Shown: one piece after another, positions 1-5,587 of the stretch
Layout of the letters: each line of letters starts with the position of its first letter
How positions within the stretch are numbered: the first letter of the stretch is position 1
Assembly: GCA_021203745.1 (NCBI GenBank)
Contig: JAJQAP010000008.1
Location: 1-8,393, forward strand
DNA from: Coprobacillus sp.
GTDB taxonomy: Bacteria; Bacillota_I; Bacilli_A; RFN20; CAG-826
Length of the DNA stretch: 8,393 nt
Direction of reading: 5' to 3'
Notes under the pieces: model-generated
The model's database searches: none
What the model was told of the DNA's origin: nothing
Seen by the model: only the letters and a program-made list of their open reading frames with translations
Position numbers and translations under genes: made by a program

Positions 1-7
1 TTAATTT

Positions 8-16
8 TGTTATTAT
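8..16 (+). promoter_or_regulatory. Extended -10 element of the tRNA-Asn/tRNA-Glu operon (putative)
   Basis: The sequence TGTTATTAT is a TG-N extended -10 with hexamer TATTAT at 11-16 (5 of 6 to consensus). Transcription would start near base 23, giving a precursor leader of about 17 nt before tRNA-Asn. The -35 region would lie off the left edge. More tRNA genes could also precede this point, in which case the element might be fortuitous. Confidence 0.4.
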
Positions 17-39
17 CACTATTGCTTTAAGTAAGTAAT

Positions 40-115
40 GCCTACTTAGCTCAGTCGGTAGAGCACTCGGCTGTTAACCGAATGGTCGTGGGTTCGAGTC
101 CCTCAGTAGGCGCCA
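40..115 (+). tRNA. tRNA-Asn (anticodon GUU)
   Basis: A full cloverleaf can be drawn. Acceptor strand GCCTACT (40-46) pairs with AGTAGGC (105-111), the D stem is GCTC/GAGC (49-52 with 61-64), and the T arm contains GGTTCGAGTCC. The anticodon loop CTGTTAA (71-77) places GTT at 73-75, which reads AAY codons (Asn). The discriminator is G112 and the CCA end is encoded at 113-115. The outermost anticodon-stem pair (C66-A82) is a mismatch and the rest pair. It is the first gene of a two-tRNA operon, with tRNA-Glu starting 6 nt downstream. Confidence 0.97.
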
Positions 116-121
116 CTTCTT

Positions 122-198
122 GGCCTGTTGGAGAAGAGGCTTAACTCACCACCCCTTCACGGTGGCATTCACGGGTTCGAATCCCGTACAGGTCACCA
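122..198 (+). tRNA. tRNA-Glu (anticodon UUC)
   Basis: Acceptor strand GGCCTGT (122-128) pairs with ACAGGTC (188-194) with one G-T wobble. The anticodon stem CCACC/GGTGG (149-153 with 161-165) closes loop CCTTCAC, giving anticodon TTC at 156-158 (Glu, GAR codons). The T arm is CGGGTTCGAATCCCG, the discriminator is A195 and CCA is encoded at 196-198. It is co-transcribed with tRNA-Asn and followed by a terminator 13 nt later. A UUC tRNA can read both GAA and GAG, so one species is enough for Glu. Confidence 0.97.
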
Positions 199-211
199 TC
201 TTGAAACCTTC

Positions 212-232
212 ACCCAAGAAATTGGGTTTTTT
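212..232 (+). terminator. Rho-independent terminator of the Asn/Glu tRNA operon
   Basis: A six-pair stem ACCCAA (212-217) / TTGGGT (222-227) closes a GAAA tetraloop and runs into an unbroken T tract (227-232). It ends the tRNA operon 18 bases before the next start codon. The 251-742 gene therefore needs its own promoter in the short gap or depends on read-through. Confidence 0.85.
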
Positions 233-250
233 AATTCCTAGGGTCGTATT

Positions 251-742
251 ATGAAAGTCTTTGATGAGAACTTAAAAAAGAAAGTAAAGAGTAAAAACAC
301 GAGAAACATCGTTTTTATTGTGGTGGTCTCCGTTATTATTTTTGCCCTTATTATTTTATTTACGATAAGATACTTCTCTGATGAAAATCTTAGAATCTTC
401 TATATTGTGTTTTCTGTCTTTCTCGCGGCGATGTATATTCTCTTTATCGTCGTGATAATCAATAACTCGATTATTCCAAATTGCCATTATAAGAAATTTC
501 TCGATTCCTATGATGAATCTAAAACCATAAAAACCGCGTTAATTTATCAATACGTAAAAGACGAAACAAAGAAAGTGGATAGAATTCCTTGTGATATTCT
601 TGTCTTTGTGACATTTGATGGGAAAACAAGATATGAACTATTAAGTGAAAAATCCACACTTGTAGTCTTTAAAGAGGGAGAAAAATATAATCTAACTCTT
701 TATAAAGACTTTGTTAGTGAATACGAACAGATAGAAAAATAA
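251..742 (+). CDS. Two-helix membrane protein of unknown function (163 aa)
   Basis: I do not recognise this family. A basic N-terminus (Lys-rich residues 9-18) is followed by two strongly hydrophobic helices, at about residues 20-42 and 49-71, separated by a short acidic turn (SDEN). A soluble, strand-rich domain of about 85 residues follows (80-163), with a 'KEGEKYNLTLYKD' stretch near the end. The positive N-terminus suggests N-in/C-in topology, with the domain in the cytoplasm. There are no Trp residues and no catalytic motif. An in-frame TAG at 239-241 lies upstream, so ATG 251 is the first ATG start; AGGG at 240-243, 7 nt away, is a possible weak ribosome site. The gene stands alone between the tRNA-operon terminator and a bidirectional terminator. 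It is probably real: long for chance, with normal composition and good boundaries. Confidence 0.75.
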   Translation: MKVFDENLKKKVKSKNTRNIVFIVVVSVIIFALIILFTIRYFSDENLRIFYIVFSVFLAAMYILFIVVIINNSIIPNCHYKKFLDSYDESKTIKTALIYQYVKDETKKVDRIPCDILVFVTFDGKTRYELLSEKSTLVVFKEGEKYNLTLYKDFVSEYEQIEK

Positions 743-767
743 CCAAATTATAAAGAGTAAAAAAAAG

Positions 768-790
768 AACGATGGAAACATCGTTTTTTT
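768..790. terminator. Bidirectional rho-independent terminator between the membrane protein gene and tRNA-Ser
   Basis: A perfect seven-pair stem AACGATG (768-774) / CATCGTT (779-785) closes a GAAA loop on the plus strand. It is followed by T784-T790 on that strand. It is preceded by A759-A766, which forms the U tract when read from the minus strand. One hairpin can thus stop the 251-742 transcript and the convergent tRNA-Ser transcript, whose 3' end is at 792. Confidence 0.88.
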
Positions 791-791
791 C

Positions 792-882
792 TGGCGGAGG
801 AAGTGGGTTTCGAACCCACGCACACTGTTACATGTCTACGAGCTTTCCAAGCCCGCCCCTTCAACCACTTGGGTATTCCTCC
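792..882 (-). tRNA. tRNA-Ser (anticodon GGA)
   Basis: Read on the minus strand, acceptor strand GGAGGAA (882-876) pairs with TTCCTCC (802-796). The discriminator is G and the CCA end is encoded at 794-792. The anticodon loop TTGGAAA (850-844) gives anticodon GGA at 848-846, which reads UCC and UCU. A long variable arm makes the gene 91 nt, as expected for a class II serine tRNA, and the T arm contains GGGTTCGAAACCC. The gene is monocistronic, converges on the 251-742 gene and ends in the shared terminator. Confidence 0.97.
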
Positions 883-906
883 AAAGCCAGAAATATTTGC
901 CTTATT

Positions 907-915
907 ATTATAGCA
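907..915 (-). promoter_or_regulatory. Extended -10 promoter of tRNA-Ser
   Basis: The minus strand reads TGCTATAAT, a perfect TATAAT (912-907) with the TGN extension. The start would fall near base 900, about 18 nt before the mature tRNA 5' end. No convincing -35 hexamer is visible 16-18 bp upstream, as is common for extended -10 promoters. Confidence 0.65.
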
Positions 916-950
916 AAGTTTTATTTATTCTCTAAATATTATTTTTAGAT

Positions 951-956
951 TAAAAT
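951..956 (+). promoter_or_regulatory. -10 element of the pseudouridine synthase gene (leaderless type)
   Basis: TAAAAT (5 of 6 to consensus) ends 6 nt before the ATG at 963. Transcription would therefore begin at or within a base or two of the start codon. No good -35 is seen. The only purine run, TAAGG at 956-960, is 2 nt from the ATG and too close to act as a ribosome binding site. Confidence 0.5.
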
Positions 957-962
957 AAGGCT

Positions 963-1934
963 ATGCGTGAATTTGTTGTTACTGACGGAGAATCTGGACA
1001 GACTCTAGAAAAGTATATTAAGAAGCTTTTAGTAAACGCTCCTTTATCTTTTATCTATAAAACATTTCGGAAAGAAGATATAAAAGTTAATGGTAAACAC
1101 GCAAAAAGAGAAACAACTCTTAATGAAAATGATATCGTGGCTATCTATATAACAGAAGAAGCCTTTAACTCCTTTTTATATACCGATAAGATAATTCCAA
1201 GTGACGTAGTTAAAGAGTGGATATTATACGAGGATGAAAACATCCTAGCAATTAATAAACCAAAAGGGATATTAGTGACTGATGCTGAAAACAGTCAAGA
1301 GAAGACGCTAGAGACTATGGTCTTAGAATATCTATATTCTAAAGGTGAGTATGATCCTGAAACGAGTCCAACCTTAAAGCCAGGACCCGCTCATCGGCTA
1401 GATAGAAATACCTCTGGCGTTGTTTTATTTGGAAAGAACGTTAAAGCCTTGCAATCTCTATTTAGTTTAATGAAAGATAAAAATTCTTTAAAAAAGAGAT
1501 ACTACACTCTTGTTAAAGGAGTAGTGGATGAAGGAGGAATGATTGATGTTCCTCTTAAAAAAGATGAGAAAACAAATCTTGTTAGAGTCTCTTCAAAAGA
1601 AGCGGGAGGTAAATCTGCCTATACTAGATATGAAGTAGTGCATAATTTTAAAGAGTATACTTTACTTCGTGTCACGCTTTTAAGCGGACGTACCCATCAA
1701 ATTAGGGTGCATATGGCCTATATTAACCATCCAGTAATTGGGGATAATAAATATGGAGATTTTGAACTCAATAAACTCTTTAAAGAAAAGTATGATTTAA
1801 GAAATCAATTTCTTGAAGCCTATGAAATTGAGTTTAATAAAACAAATGAGACATTAAAGTATCTAGAAGGGACAAAAATCAATGCCCCCCTCGATAAAGA
1901 CTTTATGGATATTTTGCAGCATCTAGAAAATTAA
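963..1934 (+). CDS. RluA/RluC-family RNA pseudouridine synthase
   Basis: This enzyme isomerises specific uridines to pseudouridine in RNA, most likely 23S rRNA, in the cytoplasm. The order is an S4-like RNA-binding domain at residues ~13-65 (FIYKTFRKEDIKVNG) and then the catalytic domain. The catalytic motif is HRLDRNTSG (144-152), with Asp147 as the expected nucleophile. The family's second motif, SGRTHQIRVH (241-250), follows. At 323 aa it is full length for RluC/RluD-type enzymes. The HRLDRxTSG form resembles RluC more than RluD, but the substrate uridine cannot be read from sequence, so I give no symbol. The N-terminus aligns with the usual family start, which supports ATG 963 despite the lack of a usable ribosome site. 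The stop is TAA, and pgcA follows 51 bp later with its own promoter. Confidence 0.93.
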   Translation: MREFVVTDGESGQTLEKYIKKLLVNAPLSFIYKTFRKEDIKVNGKHAKRETTLNENDIVAIYITEEAFNSFLYTDKIIPSDVVKEWILYEDENILAINKPKGILVTDAENSQEKTLETMVLEYLYSKGEYDPETSPTLKPGPAHRLDRNTSGVVLFGKNVKALQSLFSLMKDKNSLKKRYYTLVKGVVDEGGMIDVPLKKDEKTNLVRVSSKEAGGKSAYTRYEVVHNFKEYTLLRVTLLSGRTHQIRVHMAYINHPVIGDNKYGDFELNKLFKEKYDLRNQFLEAYEIEFNKTNETLKYLEGTKINAPLDKDFMDILQHLEN

Positions 1935-1945
1935 TTGATTATATC

Positions 1946-1974
1946 TTTAAAACGAGATTAAAACTATTTATAAT
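1946..1974 (+). promoter_or_regulatory. pgcA promoter
   Basis: TTTAAA (1946-1951, 4 of 6 to the -35 consensus) is separated by 17 bp from a perfect TATAAT (1969-1974). The start would be near 1981, leaving about 5 nt before the GTG at 1986 or 14 nt before the ATG at 1995. The -10 lies inside an inverted repeat (1960-1980). Confidence 0.6.
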
Positions 1975-1980
1975 AGTTTT
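1960..1980. repeat. Perfect inverted repeat over the pgcA -10 region
   Basis: Arms AAAACTATT (1960-1968) and AATAGTTTT (1972-1980) are perfect complements around a TAT centre. The repeat covers the TATAAT and stops at the predicted transcription start. It might be an operator. As an RNA hairpin it would be weak (one G-C pair) and has no T tract beyond its own arm, so it is a poor terminator for the gene upstream. Confidence 0.5.
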
Positions 1981-1985
1981 GTTGC

Positions 1986-3701
1986 GTGAGTAATATGAAT
2001 ACCCAAGATAATTACAAACGTTGGTTAAACTCCTCCAAGGTTTCCGCTAAGGACAAAGAGATCTTAAAGAAGATGAGTCAAGAAGAAATCGACGATGCCT
2101 TCTTTAAGGACGTGGAGTTTGGCACTGCTGGGATGAGAGGGGTTTTAGGACCTGGTACTAATCGTCTCAATGAATTTACCATTAGAAAAGCTACGGTTGG
2201 CTTTAGTATATATTTACTCGAAAAGTATAAAGATGCTACCTCTCGAGGGGTCGTTATTTCCCATGATAATCGTAATATGAGTCGAGACTTTACCCTTCTT
2301 GCGGCAAAAGTACTCAATGACTTTGGAATTAAAGTTTATATCTTTGATAGTTTAAGACCCACTCCTGAACTATCTTTTACTGTAAGATATAAAAATGCTG
2401 TCGGTGGGATTATGATTACCGCCTCTCATAACCCAAAAGAATATAACGGCTATAAAGTCTACGATGATAAAGGTTGTCAGTTAGTGCCCTCTGCGATTAA
2501 ATCTTTAATTGAGACGATTAACGATCTACCTAACGAACTAGATGTTGAATATCCTATTGAGAAAGATAGAGGAGAAACGATCATCCTAAAAAAGGATGTT
2601 GATGATGCCTATGTAAAAGAGGTAGAAGCCCTCTCGATTAATCCTAATCTTGATAAATCAGACTTTAAGATTGTCTACACCCCAAACCATGGCACCTCAT
2701 ATCTTAATTTAAAGAGAATCTTTAAAGACCTTAAATATAAAGCAATCCCAGTCGTGGAGCAGTGTGATCCTGACCCTAACTTTACTAATGTTATTTCCCC
2801 TAATCCTGAAGAACCTGATTCCTTTATTAGGGCAAGGGAAATTGCGATTGAAAATGACGCAGATTTAATTGTTGCTCTTGATCCAGACGCTGATAGAGTG
2901 GGACTCGCATACCGAGTTAAAAAAGGTGAGTATGAACTATTAAATGGTAATGAAAGTGCCGCACTTCTTTTAAACTATATATGCATCGAGAAAAAGCGTC
3001 ATCATAAGATGCCAGATAATCCAATTGTCTATTCCACAATTGTGTCCACTCAACTTGGAAAAAAGATTTGTGATACGTATGGGGTGGCCTATAAAGAATT
3101 CTTAACAGGTTTTAAATATATTGGTAATGAAATAGGTTTAGAAGAATCTAAGAAAAACCCAGAGCATACATTCCTCTTTGGATATGAAGAGTCTTATGGA
3201 TGTCTAGCTTCCCCTCTTGCTAGAGATAAAGATGGACTTCAAGCCTCGCTCCTATACTGTGAAATGGCGCTTTTCTATAAACAAAAAGGGATGACACTTG
3301 GGGATGCCTATCAAAAACTAGCGGATAAATATGGTTATCATAAAGATGTCGTTAGATCATTCTACTTTAAAGGGAGTGATGGAGAGGCTAAAATGAAACA
3401 AATTTTAAACTCTTTAAGAGAAAGACCAGTTTTAGATATCGATGGCGTGAAAGTCGTTTGTATTGAAGACTACCTTTACGGGTCAAGATATAGAAACGGA
3501 GTAACCACAACATTTGATATGGAAAGAAGTGATGTCTTAAAGTATTACTTTGAAGATGACTCCGTTGTTTGTATTAGACCAAGTGGAACCGAGCCAAAAG
3601 TGAAGTTCTATGTTGGGGTGGTTTCTAAAACCAAAGAAGAAGCAAATAAAAAAGTAGATGAATTCTTTACCTCTCTACTTTCCTATCTTAACTTAGCTTA
3701 A
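1986..3701 (+). CDS. pgcA: Phosphoglucomutase/phosphomannomutase (PgcA type)
   Basis: This alpha-D-phosphohexomutase interconverts glucose 6-phosphate and glucose 1-phosphate, feeding cell-envelope sugars and glycogen-type polymers. At 571 aa it matches Bacillus PgcA closely in length and layout. The N-terminal signature is FGTAGMRG (45-52). The phosphoserine loop is TASHNP with Ser147, the Mg2+ loop is DPDADR (299-304), the sugar-binding loop is GYEESYG (399-405) and the phosphate-binding loop is RPSGTEPK (531-538). All four active-site loops are intact. The start is unsettled. GTG 1986 gives 571 aa, while ATG 1995 gives 568 aa with GTGAG 4 nt upstream as a weak ribosome site; family N-termini allow either. 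The stop codon directly abuts that of the convergent HAD gene. Phosphomannomutase activity cannot be excluded from sequence. Confidence 0.95.
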   Translation: MSNMNTQDNYKRWLNSSKVSAKDKEILKKMSQEEIDDAFFKDVEFGTAGMRGVLGPGTNRLNEFTIRKATVGFSIYLLEKYKDATSRGVVISHDNRNMSRDFTLLAAKVLNDFGIKVYIFDSLRPTPELSFTVRYKNAVGGIMITASHNPKEYNGYKVYDDKGCQLVPSAIKSLIETINDLPNELDVEYPIEKDRGETIILKKDVDDAYVKEVEALSINPNLDKSDFKIVYTPNHGTSYLNLKRIFKDLKYKAIPVVEQCDPDPNFTNVISPNPEEPDSFIRAREIAIENDADLIVALDPDADRVGLAYRVKKGEYELLNGNESAALLLNYICIEKKRHHKMPDNPIVYSTIVSTQLGKKICDTYGVAYKEFLTGFKYIGNEIGLEESKKNPEHTFLFGYEESYGCLASPLARDKDGLQASLLYCEMALFYKQKGMTLGDAYQKLADKYGYHKDVVRSFYFKGSDGEAKMKQILNSLRERPVLDIDGVKVVCIEDYLYGSRYRNGVTTTFDMERSDVLKYYFEDDSVVCIRPSGTEPKVKFYVGVVSKTKEEANKKVDEFFTSLLSYLNLA

Positions 3702-4538
3702 TTATTTCTTATTTTTGTTAAAATCTTTTATGATTTCCTTAAGTGCAGCCATGACTCCGTCATGGTTGTTATCATGTTTAGTAACGATATTGGCGTTTCT
3801 TCTTGCGTTAACTGAGCCATTAATCATTGCAACGCCTATCCCTGCCCATTTAATCATCCCAACATCGTTTTCAGCATCGCCTATCGCTATTACATTCTTT
3901 TTTGGGATTTTATAATATTTAGCAATTTTCTTTAAACAAGAGAGTTTAGAAGTACTCTTATAATATATTTCACTATAAGCACAGTTATACCAGAATCTGA
4001 CTTTATAACCTTTATACTTTGAGGCCGCCTCAATAATCTTATCGTTATTTTGATCATCGATGTCGCACATTACCATTGTCCAAGGATCAGAGTCTAGGGT
4101 TTCTCTAATATCACCATAGGTGATATTCATCCCATCGTGCCAGAAAAACTTCTCTAACTCTTCATCTTTATCCTTTTGCCAAATTGTCGTGTCTGTTTCG
4201 CACATTACATTGTTAATATAGGGTTCACACTGATTATAGATATCTTGAATAATCTCTTTTGGAAACCTAAAGGCAAAAGTGGTGAAATTACTATCATAAG
4301 GGTGATAGCAATACGCTCCATTATAACAAATTAGGGGGCAGTTAAGACCGATTTGATCGGCAAAAGCCTTAAGGGCTCTTACTGGTCGACCCGAGGCAAG
4401 CATCACTAAATGCCCATCATCTTGAAGACTCTTTAGATATTTTGCTGTTTCTTCTGGTATTTTTTTCTCATCGGTTAAAAGAGTATCGTCTAGATCGATG
4501 ACAATTAATAATCGATTATCTTTATTTTTCTTTGACAT
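3702..4538 (-). CDS. Cof-type HAD-family hydrolase (sugar-phosphate or cofactor phosphatase)
   Basis: This is a haloacid dehalogenase superfamily phosphatase of the Cof/YbiV/YidA group. These act on phosphosugars, flavin or pyridoxal phosphates, and the substrate cannot be predicted here. Motif I is DLDDTL (15-20), with Asp15 as nucleophile and Asp17 as acid/base. Motif II is SGR (49-51). A C2-type cap lies between about residues 85 and 190, a motif III Lys sits in KSTSKLS (194-200), and motif IV is GDAEND (220-225). At 278 aa it has normal length. Its start overlaps the end of trpS by 17 bp. AGGA at 4549-4546, inside trpS, lies 7 nt before the ATG, so translation is probably coupled to trpS in a two-gene operon. 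No hairpin terminator is seen at the 3' end, where the stop abuts the pgcA stop. Confidence 0.93.
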   Translation of the reverse strand: MSKKNKDNRLLIVIDLDDTLLTDEKKIPEETAKYLKSLQDDGHLVMLASGRPVRALKAFADQIGLNCPLICYNGAYCYHPYDSNFTTFAFRFPKEIIQDIYNQCEPYINNVMCETDTTIWQKDKDEELEKFFWHDGMNITYGDIRETLDSDPWTMVMCDIDDQNNDKIIEAASKYKGYKVRFWYNCAYSEIYYKSTSKLSCLKKIAKYYKIPKKNVIAIGDAENDVGMIKWAGIGVAMINGSVNARRNANIVTKHDNNHDGVMAALKEIIKDFNKNKK

Positions 4539-5514
4539 CTAAAAGTCCTACGGCTTTCTGCACACGAGCTAGGGTATTCTTAGCTTGTGCTTTCGCTTTT
4601 TGTGCCCCTTCTCTTAGCACTTTTTCATATTCTTTTGACTCTAATATTTTTCTATATCTTTCTTGGAATGGGACGATTTGTGCGATAACGGTATCCGCAA
4701 CAGCGCCCTTAAAGGTCCCGTAGTTAGTGCCAACAAACTCTTTTTCCGCCTCTTCGATACTTATATCTTTTAAAGCGGCATAAATTGTTAGTAGGTTAGA
4801 GATACCTGGTTTATTTTCTGGGTCATATTTAACCTCGTTACCTAGGTCTGTAACTGCACTCATGATCTTTTTTCTGATGGTTTTTTCATCGTCTAAAAGA
4901 TATATATCACCCTTAGGATCGGATTTAGACATTTTCTTTGTGGGATCAGAAAGAGACATGATTCTTTTACCTACTTTACTGACTTCCGCTTTTGGAACGA
5001 CAAATGTTTTCCCATAACGTTTATTGAATCTATTTGCAACATCCCTGCATAGTTCTACATGTTGAACCTGGTCTTCTCCTACTGGCACTACTTCGCAGTC
5101 ATATAGAAGGATATCGCTAGCCATTAAAACAGGATAGGTAAATAGTCCTAGTCCAATCCCTTCTTCTTTTTCTTTTGAGGCTTTATCTTTAAACTGTGTC
5201 ATGCGAGATAGTTCACCCATATAAAGGTAGTTTTGTAAGATAATAGCGAGTTCAGAGTGTTCAGAGACACTAGATTGTAAAAAGAGAACACTCTTTTTAG
5301 GGTCTAGACCCGCTGCGAGATAGAAGCACGCTATATCAATAGAGTTCTTTCTTAATAGTTCTGGATCAATAGGAAGAGTTAAGGCGTGTAAATCCGCGAT
5401 AAAAATATAGCACTCATTATCTTCTTGATAAGATGCTAAATTCTTTAACACACCAATATAGTTACCTAGTGTTAGTGTTCCTGTTGGTTTGACGCCTGTT
5501 AATACTTTTCCCAT
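4522..5514 (-). CDS. trpS: Tryptophan--tRNA ligase
   Basis: TrpRS is a class Ic aminoacyl-tRNA synthetase that charges tRNA-Trp with tryptophan and ATP in the cytoplasm. At 330 aa it is normal for bacterial TrpRS. The HIGH-like motif is TLTLGNYIG (13-21), in the Bacillus-like form. The Trp-pocket segment is MASDILLYD (131-139), followed by GEDQVQHVE (146-154), and KMSKS is at 194-198. The family motifs GELSRMTQFKDK (100-111) are intact. The start is clear: GAGGT at 5524-5520 lies 5 nt before ATG 5514. It is the first gene of an operon with the HAD phosphatase (17 bp overlap) and diverges from nrdG. No T-box leader fits in the 73 bp upstream. The protein itself contains no Trp residue. Confidence 0.97.
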   Translation of the reverse strand: MGKVLTGVKPTGTLTLGNYIGVLKNLASYQEDNECYIFIADLHALTLPIDPELLRKNSIDIACFYLAAGLDPKKSVLFLQSSVSEHSELAIILQNYLYMGELSRMTQFKDKASKEKEEGIGLGLFTYPVLMASDILLYDCEVVPVGEDQVQHVELCRDVANRFNKRYGKTFVVPKAEVSKVGKRIMSLSDPTKKMSKSDPKGDIYLLDDEKTIRKKIMSAVTDLGNEVKYDPENKPGISNLLTIYAALKDISIEEAEKEFVGTNYGTFKGAVADTVIAQIVPFQERYRKILESKEYEKVLREGAQKAKAQAKNTLARVQKAVGLLDVKEK

Positions 5515-5519
5515 AGTCT

Positions 5520-5524
5520 ACCTC
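5520..5524 (-). promoter_or_regulatory. Shine-Dalgarno site of trpS
   Basis: The minus strand reads GAGGT ending 5 nt before ATG 5514, a good match to the anti-SD. It is the clearest ribosome binding site in the window and contrasts with the divergent nrdG, which has none at a workable distance. Confidence 0.75.
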
Positions 5525-5531
5525 GCTATTT

Positions 5532-5550
5532 AAGTTTATTGTATAAACTT
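5532..5550. repeat. Perfect inverted repeat in the trpS/nrdG divergent intergenic region
   Basis: Arms AAGTTTAT (5532-5539) and ATAAACTT (5543-5550) are perfect complements around TGT. The repeat overlaps the predicted trpS -10. On the plus strand it is followed by CTTTTTT (5551-5557), so it could also act as a weak terminator of antisense transcription leaving trpS. With one G-C pair the stem is weak, and an operator is an equally good reading. Confidence 0.45.
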
Positions 5551-5561
5551 CTTTTTTGCAA
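5533..5561 (-). promoter_or_regulatory. Putative trpS promoter
   Basis: On the minus strand, TTGCAA (5561-5556) and TAAACT (5538-5533) are 17 bp apart, each matching consensus at 4 of 6 positions. The start would be near 5526, leaving a leader of about 12 nt that carries the GAGGT site. An alternative -10, TACAAT (5543-5538), has no partner -35 at normal spacing. Confidence 0.4.
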
Positions 5562-5575
5562 TAACATTAAGTAGG

Positions 5576-5581
5576 TATAAT
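5576..5581 (+). promoter_or_regulatory. -10 element of nrdG (leaderless type)
   Basis: A perfect TATAAT ends 6 nt before ATG 5588, so the transcript should start at or next to the start codon. TTTTTG at 5553-5558 is at 17 bp but is a weak -35. AGGG (5582-5585) is only 2 nt from the ATG and sits upstream of the expected start, so it cannot serve as a ribosome site. Confidence 0.55.
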
Positions 5582-5587
5582 AGGGTT

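Noticed and set aside
1..250. tRNA genes as an integration site with a mobile element next to them
   Set aside because: No integrase, no direct repeat of a tRNA 3' end and no compositional break is seen. The neighbours are ordinary chromosomal genes.
2078..2317. Minus-strand open frame inside pgcA
   Set aside because: It lies fully within a conserved, well-identified gene on the other strand, with no family resemblance. The same holds for the open frames at 3715-3915, 4532-4723, 6449-6661 and 7574-7888.
5515..5587. T-box riboswitch upstream of trpS
   Set aside because: Only 73 bp separate trpS from nrdG. No specifier stem, T-box sequence or terminator/antiterminator pair can be drawn in that space on the trpS strand.
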